A stretch of DNA of 64,000 nucleotides, taken from assembly GCF_002127325.2 (NCBI RefSeq), contig NC_035444.2:32442904-32506903 (forward strand), written 5' to 3'. The position numbers and the translations under genes were made by a program. This DNA comes from Helianthus annuus. Taxonomy: Eukaryota; Streptophyta; Magnoliopsida; Asterales; Asteraceae. The notes beneath the pieces are model-generated. The model did no database searches and had not been told where the DNA came from. It saw only the letters and a list, made by a program, of their open reading frames with translations. Shown here in pieces: positions 34,546 to 45,998 of this stretch. Each line of letters opens with the position of its first letter. The first letter of the stretch is position 1.

Positions 34546-37500
34546 ATGGATCAATACTCAAGAGATTACAACTACACCTATGATGAGGATGATTATAGAG
34601 GTAATTATTGCACTAATTGTCGTAATGCACGCTCGGTTCAATATAATAACTCATATCAACCATCCAATTCATACAACCATTATGAGGAGCCCAGGTACGA
34701 GCCATCAACTTCATACACATCCTATGAAGACCAAAGGTATGAACCTCCTTCCTCATACTCATATTTTGATGAACCAAGGTATGAGCCTTCATACTCATAC
34801 TTTGAAGATTCAACATATGAGCCACCACCTTCATACACTTATTATGAGGAACCATGGCGTGAACAACCCACCTCATATGAGTACTATGAAGAACAAAGTT
34901 TCGACCCTTATTCATCATATACTTACAATGAAGAACAATGGTGTGAACCGTCTACTTCATATGAGTACTATGAGGAACCAAGGATCGAACAACCGGATTC
35001 AAGCTTTGAGGATCCAAATTCTTTCAATCTCACCGAAGCAACTAATAGGATATTGGAACACATTAAAACTATCGAACGTTGCATAAAAGAATCTCGCGCA
35101 AGGGAAGAGGAATCCCGCGCGAGAGAAGAGTTAAAAAGTAATAATAACGTAGAGATAGTTGAAAGTGTAAAAATGGAAGAACAAGAAAGTGAAAAACAGA
35201 CACATGAGTTAAACAACGAAAATGGTGAGTCCGATAATGTTAAAATTCAAGAAGAGTCTAATTTAGATGAAATTATTCTCTTGTCACCTACTTTCGAAAA
35301 CCATTGTTTAATAACCCCTCATGCCGAGTTTTTAAAAGAGTTAAACACTAGTACTAAAATCAAAGAAATGGTAAGTGTTAAGTTAACTAATGATCAAACC
35401 TCGCTAATAAAGGAAGATCCTTTTGAAATTAACATCACACCGGTTCCATGTTTCTTTCAAAATTCGTTTATTAGTAATATCACTATTGATAAAGATCTTT
35501 GTGTTAACATAATGCCCAACTACATTTTTGAAAAGTTAAGTATTAGTGATTTTACTCCACTTCAAATACCCATTTTTCTATCCGACCGAAAAGTAATGAA
35601 ATCAATCGGTGTAGTCGAAGATATTTTGGTTCAAACAAATCAAATGGTAATCCCAACCGACTTCGTCATCTTAGATGATGCCCCCCTAGTCTTGGGAAAA
35701 CCTTTTGTACAAACTCACAAAGCTTTGAAAAACCGGAAATTCAACAATCTAACTCTTCAATTAGGGGCATTCAAAAGGAGCATAGATCTTGAGCGCTCAA
35801 TGAAATATCCTTTTGGCAACAATGACCCCCTAATTGAAGATGAAGCTGAACCACCTGATACAAACCACGAGGAAGACCACTTTGTCGACGAAGAGGTAGC
35901 CATAGAACAAACTTTTAAAGTTCTTGATCTAGATGAGCCACAAAATAAGGTGTCTCCTAAAGACCCACCCATCGAGCTCAAAGAACTCCCTAAGGGTTTG
36001 GAATATGCTTTTCTAGGCAAAGATGGTAGTTTACCTGTAATTATTTCGTCTAAATTAACTAGCTTAGAAAAAGAAAAATTAGTTAACCTACTTAAAAAAC
36101 ACAAAAATGCGATCGCTTGGAAGCTTGTAGATATTAAGGGAATAAGTCCTTCCATGTGCACGCACAAAATTTTAATGAATGATGACTACAAAACGGTGAT
36201 TCAACCACAACGAAGAGTGAACCCCAATGTTCAAGAAGTGGTTAAAAATGAAGTCATCAAACTACTCGACGCCGGACTAATCTACCCTATCTCCGATAGC
36301 CCGTGGGTAAGTCCCGTCCAAGTAGTCCCAAAGAAAGGAGGTATGACGGTAATAACTAACGAGAAAAATGAATTAATACCCACAAGAACCGTCACAGGAT
36401 GGAGAGTCTGTATAGACTATAGGAGATTAAATGAAGCAACAAGGAAAGACCACTTTCCTTTGCCCTTCATTGATCAAATGTTAGAAAGATTATCCGGTCA
36501 TAAATTTTATTGTTTCTTAGATGGTTTTTCAGGTTACTTCCAAATACCGATAGCACCAGAAGACCAAGAGAAAACAACTTTCACATGCCCCTACGGAACT
36601 TTTGCATATCGACGCATGCCATTCGGTCTATGTAATGCGCCTGCAACATTCCAACGTTGTATGGTCGCCATTTTCCATGATATGATTGAAAAAACCATGG
36701 AAGTCTTCATGGATGACTTTTCCATCTTTGGAGACTCATATGATCAATGCCTCGATAATCTTGAACGAATGCTATCCCGATGTGAGGAAACTAACCTCGC
36801 CCTTAACTGGGAAAAGTGCCATTTCATGGTAACAGAGGGAATAGTACTCGGACATAAAATCTCAAGCGAAGGAATGGAAGTTGATCGAGCAAAAATTGAG
36901 ACTATATCTCGATTACCTCCTCCATCCTCCGTGCGAGCAATCAGAAGTTTCCTAGGGCATGCCGGATTCTATAGAAGGTTTATCAAGGACTTTTCGAAAA
37001 TTTCAAGACCTCTAACAAAATTGCTTGAAAAAGATGCACCCTTCATCTTTGACAAGGAATGCAATCAAGCATTTCTAACCCTCAAGGAAATGCTAGTCAA
37101 TGCACCTATCATGATAGCACCAGATTGGAAATTTCCTTTCGAAATCATGTGCGATGCAAGCGACTTTGCTGTTGGAGCAGTATTGGGACAAAGAAAAGAA
37201 AAACATTTCCACCCAATTTATTATGCTAGTAAAACTCTAAATGATGCACAAGAAAATTATACAACTACAGAAAAAGAGTTACTAGCGGTGGTGTTTGCTT
37301 TTGATAAATTTCGTTCTTATCTTGTTCTTTCTAAAACAATAGTTTATACAGACCATGCAGCCATCAGGTACCTCTTCAAGAAGCAAGACGCAAAACCCCG
37401 TTTGATAAGGTGGATTCTACTCCTCCAAGAATTCGACATTGAAATCAAGGACAAAAGAGGAGCAGAAAACACTGCTGCAGATCACCTCTCACGCTTAGAA

Positions 37501-38871
37501 GACCCAGCTTTGGAGACAACCAGGGACGAGCAAATCAACGAAAAATTTCCCACGGAGTCCCTGGAAATGATGGAAAGCAGACAAGAACCATGGTATGCCG
37601 ACTACGCTAATTTCTTAGCCAGCGGTATAGTCACCAAAGGATGGCCACATCATCAAAGGAAAAAATTCTTTGCTGATGTAAAGCATTACTTTTGGGAAGA
37701 CCCCTATCTTTTCAAAATGTGTGCCGATCAACTCATCCGAAGGTGTGTCCATGGTAATGAAGCACGAAGAATACTCCGTCATTGTCATGAAAGTCCATAC
37801 GGAGGACATCATGGTGCCGCAAGTACCGCAAGAAAGGTATTTGATTCGGGATTCTACTGGCCAACCATTTACAAGGATGCACAAAACCTTGTAAAGACAT
37901 GTGATGCCTGCCAAAGATCAGGTAATATTTCTTCCAAAAACGAAATGCCTCAAAATGGCATACTCGTTTGTGAAATCTTTGATGTGTGGGGACTCGATTT
38001 CATGGGACCTTTCCCACCTTCAAAAGGAAACAAATATATACTTGTGGCAGTCGATTACCTGTCTAAATGGGCAGAGGCCGAAGCTCTTCCAACAAATGAT
38101 GGAAGAGTAGTGGTAAAATTCCTAAAAAAATTGTTCTCTCGTTTCGGGACACCAAAAGCATTAATAAGTGATAGAGGTACCCATTTTTGCAATCATCAAC
38201 TCGAAAAAATATTAACAAGGTATGGGGTCTATCACCGGGTCTCAACAGCATATCATCCTCAAACAAATGGGCAAGCCGAAGTGACTAATCGAGGTTTAAA
38301 ACGAATACTTGAGAAAACCGTAGGGATAAATAAAAAAGAATGGGCTGACAAACTAGACGACGCTTTATGGGCTTTTCGAACCGCTTATAAAACCACTATA
38401 GGCACAACCCCATATAAACTCGTCTATGGAAAAAGTTGTCACTTGCCAGTAGAAATCGCTCACAAAGCCTACTGGGCAATAAAAAACGTAAACTTAGACT
38501 TAGAAGTTGCCGGTAAGAATCGATTTTGTCAAATAAACGAATTAGAAGAACTTAGGAATTATGCATATTCTAACTCCGAAATTTATAAAGAAAGAATGAA
38601 AAATTTGCATGATAAATATATTAAATCTAATGAATTTCGGGTTGGAGACCAAGTCCTATTGTTCAATTCGCGACTTCGATTGTTTCCTGGTAAGTTAAAA
38701 TCTAGGTGGTCGGGACCTTTTTCAGTCACCCATGTTTTTCCACACGGTGCAGTAGAAATTAAAACTCGAAATGGGACACCATTTAAAGTCAATGGCCAAC
38801 GGCTGAAACTCTACAGAGGATCCATTGAGGATGAGGAAGAGGAAATCGCACTTCAAACGGTCAACGAATAA
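34546..38871 (+). CDS. Athila-type pol polyprotein, uninterrupted, no recognisable gag
   Basis: The first ATG of the frame is 34,546, giving 1,441 residues without a stop. Residues about 20-150 are Tyr/Glu/Pro/Ser-rich tandem repeats of 17-20 residues ([18 protein letters not shown]). Residues 150-260 are acidic with helical charge runs. Residues about 290-415 match the position and later motifs of an Athila protease ([18 protein letters not shown]), but no D-S/T-G or D-L-G catalytic motif is present (DKDLCVN instead). Reverse transcriptase spans about 590-800 ([16 protein letters not shown] near 721), RNase H about 860-990 (MCDASDF), integrase zinc-binding region about 1,075-1,125 and core about 1,145-1,245 with D, D and E all present ([19 protein letters not shown]). 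Reverse transcriptase, RNase H and integrase look competent; gag capsid and protease activity would have to come from elsewhere. Confidence 0.92.
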   Translation: MDQYSRDYNYTYDEDDYRGNYCTNCRNARSVQYNNSYQPSNSYNHYEEPRYEPSTSYTSYEDQRYEPPSSYSYFDEPRYEPSYSYFEDSTYEPPPSYTYYEEPWREQPTSYEYYEEQSFDPYSSYTYNEEQWCEPSTSYEYYEEPRIEQPDSSFEDPNSFNLTEATNRILEHIKTIERCIKESRAREEESRAREELKSNNNVEIVESVKMEEQESEKQTHELNNENGESDNVKIQEESNLDEIILLSPTFENHCLITPHAEFLKELNTSTKIKEMVSVKLTNDQTSLIKEDPFEINITPVPCFFQNSFISNITIDKDLCVNIMPNYIFEKLSISDFTPLQIPIFLSDRKVMKSIGVVEDILVQTNQMVIPTDFVILDDAPLVLGKPFVQTHKALKNRKFNNLTLQLGAFKRSIDLERSMKYPFGNNDPLIEDEAEPPDTNHEEDHFVDEEVAIEQTFKVLDLDEPQNKVSPKDPPIELKELPKGLEYAFLGKDGSLPVIISSKLTSLEKEKLVNLLKKHKNAIAWKLVDIKGISPSMCTHKILMNDDYKTVIQPQRRVNPNVQEVVKNEVIKLLDAGLIYPISDSPWVSPVQVVPKKGGMTVITNEKNELIPTRTVTGWRVCIDYRRLNEATRKDHFPLPFIDQMLERLSGHKFYCFLDGFSGYFQIPIAPEDQEKTTFTCPYGTFAYRRMPFGLCNAPATFQRCMVAIFHDMIEKTMEVFMDDFSIFGDSYDQCLDNLERMLSRCEETNLALNWEKCHFMVTEGIVLGHKISSEGMEVDRAKIETISRLPPPSSVRAIRSFLGHAGFYRRFIKDFSKISRPLTKLLEKDAPFIFDKECNQAFLTLKEMLVNAPIMIAPDWKFPFEIMCDASDFAVGAVLGQRKEKHFHPIYYASKTLNDAQENYTTTEKELLAVVFAFDKFRSYLVLSKTIVYTDHAAIRYLFKKQDAKPRLIRWILLLQEFDIEIKDKRGAENTAADHLSRLEDPALETTRDEQINEKFPTESLEMMESRQEPWYADYANFLASGIVTKGWPHHQRKKFFADVKHYFWEDPYLFKMCADQLIRRCVHGNEARRILRHCHESPYGGHHGAASTARKVFDSGFYWPTIYKDAQNLVKTCDACQRSGNISSKNEMPQNGILVCEIFDVWGLDFMGPFPPSKGNKYILVAVDYLSKWAEAEALPTNDGRVVVKFLKKLFSRFGTPKALISDRGTHFCNHQLEKILTRYGVYHRVSTAYHPQTNGQAEVTNRGLKRILEKTVGINKKEWADKLDDALWAFRTAYKTTIGTTPYKLVYGKSCHLPVEIAHKAYWAIKNVNLDLEVAGKNRFCQINELEELRNYAYSNSEIYKERMKNLHDKYIKSNEFRVGDQVLLFNSRLRLFPGKLKSRWSGPFSVTHVFPHGAVEIKTRNGTPFKVNGQRLKLYRGSIEDEEEEIALQTVNE

Positions 38872-39661
38872 ACTCATACCCGACATGTTACAGGTAAGTA
38901 TACATTCGAAACTGGTAAAATCATCTAACCATTATTCGGAGATAAGGGGCATGCACACGAACACGACAAAAAAAAAAAAAAAATTTCAAAAATTTCACCC
39001 GGCACGGGGCCGTGTCCGCTGAACACGGGGCCGTGTCGAGGCGACTGTCGGGATAAAACCCTCTTTTTCCATCAGTTACACCATTCCACACGCCCCGTTT
39101 CGCCGAAAACTCTCTGGTCAAGAGCGATTTTCTGCCGATTTCGAACGTTACCACCAAGCCTAACAACGTCAAGGTATGATTCTATCCTTCTTAATAGTTA
39201 GATTAGTTACTTGCATGTAGTTAAAACATCAAAAATTGGGGGAAATCTAGGGTTCTTCATGTTCATCCGGATCGAACTCAAAATTTTTGATGAAAATTGT
39301 TAGTAGTAGTTTAGAATAGAGTAGTAGGGAGTAAATAGACATGTATTGTTGATAGATTTGTCCGATTTCCAACTAAAAACACAAACCCTTGTTCTTGAAC
39401 CGAAAAACACAAAATTGAAAGGGTAAATGGTTTGATTTTGGAAAAATGACACTTAGGGTTTCATTTTCGGGGGAAACCGCTGCTATTAGGCTAAAAATTT
39501 TCAGGTTTTCGAACCCGGGACGAAAAAATGAAAATTAGGTGTTACAGACGCCTGAACACGGGGCCGTGTTCGCTGAACACGGGGCCGTGTCCAGCCCACT
39601 GTTTGCAGTTTTCAACCTGAATTTCCATGTTTCGCACTAACTTTTGCTGTATTCTTTTCAG
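38872..39661 (+). other. pol-ORF2 spacer with palindrome pairs and predicted intron (39,174-39,661)
   Basis: It contains palindrome pairs at 39,001-39,037 and 39,554-39,590. A TATA-like GGATAAAACC lies at 39,051. AAG|GTATGA at 39,171-39,179 is a candidate splice donor, and a pyrimidine-rich stretch ending TTTTCAG at 39,661 is a candidate acceptor directly before the ORF2 ATG. The matching layout in unit 2 supports it. Confidence 0.5.
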
Positions 39662-40804
39662 ATGTCCAAATTCACACGGTTCAATGCCAGCGAACTTGAC
39701 GCCAGGGCTCGCTACGAGGTCCTACAAACAAGGCCCGAAGAGTATCCAAGGCGGGCATGTACCGATCTTCTGACAATGGTAAACCAACTGGACCGCTTCA
39801 ACAACATAGTGACAGGTCCACTGCACGTTGCATTGACTACCCGACTTCGGTCGGTCCATCAATGCACATTGGAGTTCTATAGCACGTTCATCTTCAACTC
39901 GAGACGCGAACCGTTTGATCACGAGGCGGTCGAGTTTCGATGTGGGGGTACAACCTATAGAACCTCCATGGCGCAGTTCGGATCAATCATTGGGCTGTAC
40001 AAAGACGAAGAAGCGGGGAATGAAGAGAATACCGGGGGATTGCGAGACTTGGACGCAACAGAACGCCAAGCCGCATGGGCTCAAATCGGTGAGGGGATCT
40101 ACAACTCCAGCAGCACAAAGAGTACCAAACTGAGAGACCCGTTATATCGCTACATCCACAGGCTCCTCACGTACTCACTGAACCAACGCCATGACAGTAG
40201 TGGCGTTGTTGGGGTTAGAGATTTGGTTGTCCTTCACTGCATCCACAACCGGAAGCCTCTCGATGTTCCTTACCTCCTACTGCGGAACATGCACTTGAAC
40301 CGCCTTGCCTCTGCTCCTACACCAATCTTCTTCGGGGGATGGGTGTACCGTCTTTTCAAGCACTTCGCGAACATCCCGAAGTCCTTCGAAAGGAGTCCAT
40401 GGTCGGGACGGGTTGATTACCATATCTGCCGGGCCATGAACTTGCTCTATGAAGCGGAGGACGGGACGGTGAGCTTTCAGAGGACGCAAGGCTACGCATG
40501 GAACCCGCAAGAGGCTCTAGTTCTTCATGCACCACCTCCACAGTACCAATACCCTCCCCAAGGCGAACAGGGTCAATCCTCCTCTCAAGGAGGCGGTTTT
40601 CCTAATTTCCAAAGTTTACATGATCTTTTGCAGGAAAACCTCATGTGCACCCGGAACACCTACAACCTCGCCAACAACACACACCTCCGGGTAGGAGCTA
40701 TCGAACGCAGTGTCAACGATATACAAGATGATATCGGTAGCATCCGGGAGTACATGGCGAGGCAGGGAGGCGGAGGTGAAGACAGTGATGAAGATATGGA
40801 GTAG
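39662..40804 (+). CDS. Athila-type downstream ORF (ORF2), unit 1
   Basis: 380 residues from ATG 39,662, which follows a CAG splice-acceptor-like sequence. Residues about 50-220 resemble the 'ATHILA ORF-1 / putative plant transposon protein' family of Athila elements, with motifs VEFRCGGTTYRTSMAQFG, LGLY-like IIGLYKDEE and RDLVVLHCIHNRKPL. Residues 280-320 are Pro/Gln/Gly-rich, and 330-365 form a heptad-like helix (IERSVNDIQDDIGSIREYM) before an acidic tail. ORFs here in Athila are sometimes called env-like, but I see no signal peptide or membrane segment, so an envelope role is not supported. The frame is intact. Function unknown. Confidence 0.75.
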   Translation: MSKFTRFNASELDARARYEVLQTRPEEYPRRACTDLLTMVNQLDRFNNIVTGPLHVALTTRLRSVHQCTLEFYSTFIFNSRREPFDHEAVEFRCGGTTYRTSMAQFGSIIGLYKDEEAGNEENTGGLRDLDATERQAAWAQIGEGIYNSSSTKSTKLRDPLYRYIHRLLTYSLNQRHDSSGVVGVRDLVVLHCIHNRKPLDVPYLLLRNMHLNRLASAPTPIFFGGWVYRLFKHFANIPKSFERSPWSGRVDYHICRAMNLLYEAEDGTVSFQRTQGYAWNPQEALVLHAPPPQYQYPPQGEQGQSSSQGGGFPNFQSLHDLLQENLMCTRNTYNLANNTHLRVGAIERSVNDIQDDIGSIREYMARQGGGGEDSDEDME

Positions 40805-42720
40805 GAGGCTGGGAGGAGCAAAGGGCTAGCTGGTGATGAGCCCACAGGTTTGATTACCCTTCTTATCCATCGAACAATTCATGGCCTGCGTGCCATTTGT
40901 CAAGACAATTTACTTTCCTTAACTACTTTTTATCTTTATTTTGTTTTTACTTTATGTTTGGATAATATTTGACTATGGTAAGATTAGGATGGTTTGTGCT
41001 TGGTTGGATGGTATTGAATGCTTGAACAGGTGCAATGCAAGGGTTAGAATGCTAAACATTAGCACTCGCAGCCCTAGGAGGAAGAAACCGGGAGAAAACC
41101 CTATTTTTTTCGGCTAACAGACTGTCCACACGGGGACGTGTCCAGCCGACACGCCCCCGTGTCCATCTCCCAGTTCTGCTGTTTGGCTACTGACCTGCAG
41201 ATTTTTGACGGACACGTGGCCGTGTTCACCCAACACGCCCCCGTGTTCACCCTCTGTAAGTTTTTCGTTACTGGCAGTTCGCCACGGGGCCGTGTCCAAT
41301 GGACACGGGGCCGTGTCCAGAACGCCAGTAACACAAATCTTTGTTTTCAAACACACTTTTACATATTCTAATCAACCAAAAACTTTATTTTTGGACACAT
41401 TGAGGACAATGTGTAATTTAAGTGTGGGGGGGATGCTAAAACCTTGGAATTTTGCAAAATCCTAAAACAAGCCTTACACAAAACTCTATTGGAACCGCTA
41501 AACACCCCAAATTTTTTCAAAAACTTTTTCATTTTTATTTTTTATTTACTTGTCTTAGTTTAAGTTGGGAATAACAAGTTTTAAAAGGGTTATATTTTTA
41601 CAAACTTACAACCGATAGCGTCGTGATAAAAAGAACTAACATAAGAAAATTATGAAACGGTATAACAAGTCTAGCTAAAATTCGATTATATATGCTTGGT
41701 CACATTAAAAACCCATTCCCACAAAAAGTGAGTTTTGAGCCTTTATTGAGCATAAAAATACACATATTTAGATTAAATGCTCATTTTTCGTTTCTTGTGT
41801 GAATAGCCGCTCGGTCTTTACAAATCTAGAACTTGCCACGACGATACATTCCCGGTCCTTACCAACTTAAACCCAAGTAAGTAAATGATGGAGGCATTAG
41901 GACTAACTATTTTTCTTTCAAAACCATTATTTTTCAATTTTTTTTTTACCTACCCAAAATCCCCCTAGAAAACCCCTTTGAGCCTAAACCTTTCATTTCA
42001 TTACCCCCAAAACAATTTTTTTTTTACCCACCAAAAAACCTTTTTCATTTTTTTTCACCTTTATTTTAGTAACAAACTCGGTTTTTCATAAACATACCCT
42101 TTACGTGACAAAAAAAAAAAAAAAAAAAAAAATTGAATGAAGTCAAAAACAAACATAAGCTACAAAAAGCTTGTTTGGAGAAATACTTCAAAAATAAATG
42201 TCACCAAAAATAAGGTATTTCACGAAAACCGACACTTGTTACGATTTTCGCCTTTTTTTTTTACTAACCACTAACCAACCACCCACCTTTAAACCCAAGC
42301 CTTCACCCCAAAAGACCTCTTGATATTTACAAAGGTAAAAAGTTAAAAAGGAGGAGGATTGATCGCTTGGCAAGCATATGGAGAATGTAAATCCGTGCCG
42401 CTCTCGAGCGATTCACTTAAATATACACCTTCGGCCGAGTGATTGAGTGATCTCCCGTGAGGTATGTGAACTTGTATATAAATGGAATTTTAATAAGGCA
42501 TGCTATGCCCAATTAAGTAGTTTATCTTATGAAAAGTTCAAAATAAACCATGACGAATAAGATTGTAAATAAAATAAAAATAGAACCTATACAAACCTTG
42601 GATTCCCGACACTCTAGGACAAGTTAAAAAACTTCTCTTCTACCTATTCCATTTGGGAGTGTAAGCCACATTAAAAGAGTTTTGCTTGAGGACAAGCAAA
42701 AGTTCAAGTGTGGGGGTATT
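40805..42720 (+). other. 3' untranslated region of unit 1, with polypurine tract
   Basis: Palindrome pairs lie near 41,128-41,162, 41,214-41,245 and 41,283-41,322. GACAATGTGTAATTTAAGTG followed by a G run (about 41,404-41,432) is an Athila-type internal polypurine motif. From about 41,330 to the end it is nearly identical to 46,930-48,316 of unit 2. It ends with GTGTGGGGGTATT before LTR2. No gene seen. Confidence 0.8.
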
Positions 42721-44414
42721 TGATGTGTGTAAAATGCAACATATAAAACACATCAATTAAGGCATAAAACTAACCCTTTTTAAGTACTAATGTTGGAAAA
42801 AGAGTGTTTTTGTCTTCCTTTTGTATTTTCAGGATGAAATGAGCTCAAAATCACAAAAGAAGCAAAAAGACCACTAATTCTACCATAAATACAAGAAAAG
42901 GAACAAAAGTAAACTGCCCGGACCCTCAACGGCACCTCCCAAGACAAAGAGAAGAGAACAGAAGTCTGAACACGCCCCGTGTCCAGCGAACACGGGGGCG
43001 TGCCCAGGAAGCAGCAGAAAAGACAAACCAGTAGAAGCTTCCATTGCTCACCACGGGGCCGTGCCCAGCGGACACGGGGGCGTGTTGAAAGTACAGCAGG
43101 CGCATTAATTGTAATTCGCAATTACAATTAATGAAGAGAGAGAATGTCAGACGGGCACGGGGCCGTGTCCAGCGGACACGGGGCCGTGTCCAGCGTTCTG
43201 TTCAGCCTATAAATAGAGGAGCTTGGTTTCATTCTCTCTCATCCCTTGGCACACCACCTCTCTCACACTTCATCCACCACCCATCACCACCATAACACCA
43301 TCATCCACCACCATCATCCATTGTCCATCATAGAGTGTGTGAGTCGTCTCGGGATCCAAGATTGATCGTAAGAGTTCTTGACAATCAAGGCCATGTTTGC
43401 CTAAGTCTCTTACATCACTTGGTGAAGACAAGTGTTTAGTATAATACTTTTTATTTTTAATCTTTTGCACTTTTTATTTGGTTTTGTATTAATGACTTTA
43501 ATAACTAGTTACTTATGTTGAAGGTGATCTTTCCTTATCGTTTGTCCGTGGTGTCTTGGCATTATTTTACTGTCTATATAAAATAAAAGATTTTCACCAT
43601 TCATATCTCCACGGTCTATATGGAGGTATGTTGGCTACCTGGTCGGGGGTTAAGGGAACGGTTTGGTAAAGGTCTTGCCCTTGTTCAGCGTTTAGAGGTC
43701 CTGCTTGGGACCTGGGTCAAATTTAGTAGGATCTCCTTCAATGCCCATAGGTATTGGATGGCGGGGATCCAAACTCTTTGACCCCCTCATAAGCTAACTA
43801 CTATTAATACTATAACCCGGCTATTTAGGACTGTATCCCTGCTGACTCAGACTACTTAGCCGAGGGTAACGTCACCGCCAAAAGCGGGGCCTACCATAAT
43901 TTGCATTAATAACTTAATTCATTATCTTTCAATAATCCGACCCTTTAGGATTGTATCCTTGCTGACTCAAACTACTGGGTTGAGGGTAACGTCGCCTTCA
44001 AAAGAGGGGCCTACTACAATAACTAAGATAATCTCTTAAACAAGTGCAAAAGTGCGAAAATAATCAAAGGTTATACTAATACACGAGTCGGATCCAAGTG
44101 ATTCATCTTGTCTATCTGTTTTTATTTTATTTTCTTTTTCAGCATTTAGTTAGTTTTTATTTTTTTAGTTTAAAACATTTTTCTAACTTTTTGATTTGAT
44201 TAGACGTTGAGGATAAACCGGTATTAAAAGCTCTTGTGTCCTTGGACGACCTCGGTATCTTACCAACACTATACTACATCCACGATGGGTGCACTTGCCC
44301 ATATGTGTGTTTAGTGTTAGTGAATATCGTGTTTTATAAATTTAAAACTTGGCTAAAAGTGTAAAAAGGGCTTAAATAAACATCTAAAAATATATACACA
44401 CTACACACGCATCA
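42721..44414 (+). mobile_element. LTR2, shared middle LTR of the composite
   Basis: It matches LTR1 almost base for base for about 1.64 kb, including the three palindrome pairs and TATA box, then differs in the last 45 or so bases (CTTAAATAAACATCTAAAAA), while LTR3 keeps the LTR1 type of end. This suggests the right end of LTR2 came with the downstream unit. Confidence 0.92.
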
Positions 44415-44421
44415 AGTTTTT

Positions 44422-44439
44422 TGGCGCCGTTGCCGGGGA
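44422..44439 (+). other. primer-binding site, tRNA-Asp type, unit 2
   Basis: TGGCGCCGTTGCCGGGGA lies seven bases after LTR2, identical to the site of unit 1. It shows that 44,415-48,316 is a complete internal region in its own right. Confidence 0.9.
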
Positions 44440-44725
44440 CACAAGGATTTTAAGAAAGTAAGGAATCAACGGCCTAATCATCTTTTTATTTTTCTTTAAT
44501 TTTTAGGATTTTTTTTTAGATTTTTCAGCTTCTGCAGAGCTCAGCACGGGGCCGTGCCCGCTGAACACGCCCCCGTGCCCAATCATTGGAACTGGCAATC
44601 CTGTTTTATATCAGACAGTAGGCTGAACACGGGGCCGTGTCCACTCAACACGCCCCCGTGCCCAAGATTCAGTTGCTGAAAACAGAACCGTTTGATCCCG
44701 GCGGTTGGTAACTTCTGATACAAAC

Positions 44726-45367
44726 ATGAGTAATGGTGATTCTCTTTACTTTCGGCACTCTTATGGTTTGTGGTGTCAAATATGTGGAGGCGAACACGAG
44801 GAATTAAAATGTTTCTTCCTCACTTATAGGCCACACTATATAGACCCACCAATTCCTTGTAGCCTTAAGAGGGGCGAAAGTAAAAATAAACACTATTTCT
44901 CCCTCGAATGCGCCCAACCGGATATTCTAGGAGATATGCTCCTTGACGAGCTATTTCAACTAGAAGAACTACTTCTAAATTGGTCAAAAGAACTTAGGAA
45001 GGATTTCTTAGATCCATCCCAAGATGATGACCATGAGGAAATGTTGGAACCGCATTCTGACAACCTCGTTGCTCCCAAAAATACCTTTCTTCCTAGACAA
45101 GACGTGGACGATAGTCGTCCCTGTGCCGATTGTGCCGTGAAGGACTCCCCATCGACCTCGTTCGGTGCATACATAGACCTGAGCGATTCGGCATACACCT
45201 TCTTTAACGAGAGCCCGGGAAAGGGTTGGACTTGTCCACCTAGAATGAAAATAGGAATTACCCTCACCGACAACCTCTTGCGTTCTCGCCTTAGTATAGG
45301 ACAATTAAGGTATCTTAGGCATTTTGGGGTTGTTCCAACAAGTCAGGAGCCACCCGATAAGAATTAG
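44726..45367 (+). CDS. unit 2 ORF A, small protein with Athila-type zinc knuckle
   Basis: 213 residues from the first ATG (44,726), preceded by two palindrome pairs (44,545-44,578; 44,627-44,662). Residues 17-29 are CQICGGEHEELKC (C-x2-C-x3-H-x4-C), like the knuckle of Athila gag proteins (C-x-x-C-G-G-x-H). The rest is acidic (LLDELFQLEELLLNW; DDDHEEML), with Cys-containing segments CADCAVKD, and is not recognisable as capsid, protease or polymerase. It may be a gag remnant reduced to its nucleic-acid-binding motif plus new sequence. The frame is intact, but function is unknown. Confidence 0.55.
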   Translation: MSNGDSLYFRHSYGLWCQICGGEHEELKCFFLTYRPHYIDPPIPCSLKRGESKNKHYFSLECAQPDILGDMLLDELFQLEELLLNWSKELRKDFLDPSQDDDHEEMLEPHSDNLVAPKNTFLPRQDVDDSRPCADCAVKDSPSTSFGAYIDLSDSAYTFFNESPGKGWTCPPRMKIGITLTDNLLRSRLSIGQLRYLRHFGVVPTSQEPPDKN

Positions 45368-45562
45368 CTCCTTAATAAAGACAAAACTTCATAAATCAGC
45401 TTTCCGACACGGGGCCGTGCTCGGCCAACACGCCCCCGTGTCCATCAAAAGATTCCCTTCTGATCATGACGTCAGAATACGGACAAACTGTGTCAGAATT
45501 TTCTCTGCACACGGGGCCGTGTCCAGCGGACACGGGGCCGTGTTCAGCGGGCTGTCATTTTC

Positions 45563-45569
45563 TATAAAT
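45563..45569 (+). promoter_or_regulatory. candidate internal promoter of unit 2
   Basis: TATAAAT in TTTTCTATAAATGCAGCC lies just downstream of a palindrome pair (45,510-45,545), the same spacing pattern as in the LTR promoters. It is 76 bp upstream of a strong splice donor (AG|GTAAGT, 45,643-45,650) and would produce a short mRNA for ORF B. Confidence 0.45.
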
Positions 45570-45998
45570 GCAGCCAAAAATCCTGCACATTTGGACCAAC
45601 TTGGGGGCAGAGATTTGAAGGAATCTTCTCTCAAACAATCCTAGGTAAGTCTAAAAGAAGTTTCCAACAAACCATCTTGTCCTTTCCTCTTCTAGACATT
45701 TCCTTCTTCTTCATCTTTCTTTAAAAAACCACCATGAGAAATTTGAATTTTCAATCTTCATGGTAGGAAACAAGGAATTTTGGTCATGGAATCTTGGTAA
45801 AAACATGTTATGTAACATTGTTTAGAGTTATTTACTGACAAAAAACTTGCATAAACCCAGAAAATAACTTAGAAAACCAAAATTCCTTGCTCCAAAAATT
45901 CTGCAGAAAGATGAACACGGGGCCGTGCTCAGTGAGCACGGGGCCGTGTCCAGAAGCTGTTTAGTCTTATAAACTATTTTTGGTTTATTTTTCGTAGA

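Noticed and set aside
39662..40804. ORF2 of the Athila unit as an envelope gene
   Set aside because: No signal peptide, transmembrane segment or cleavage motif is visible; it better fits the Athila transposon-protein family of unknown function.
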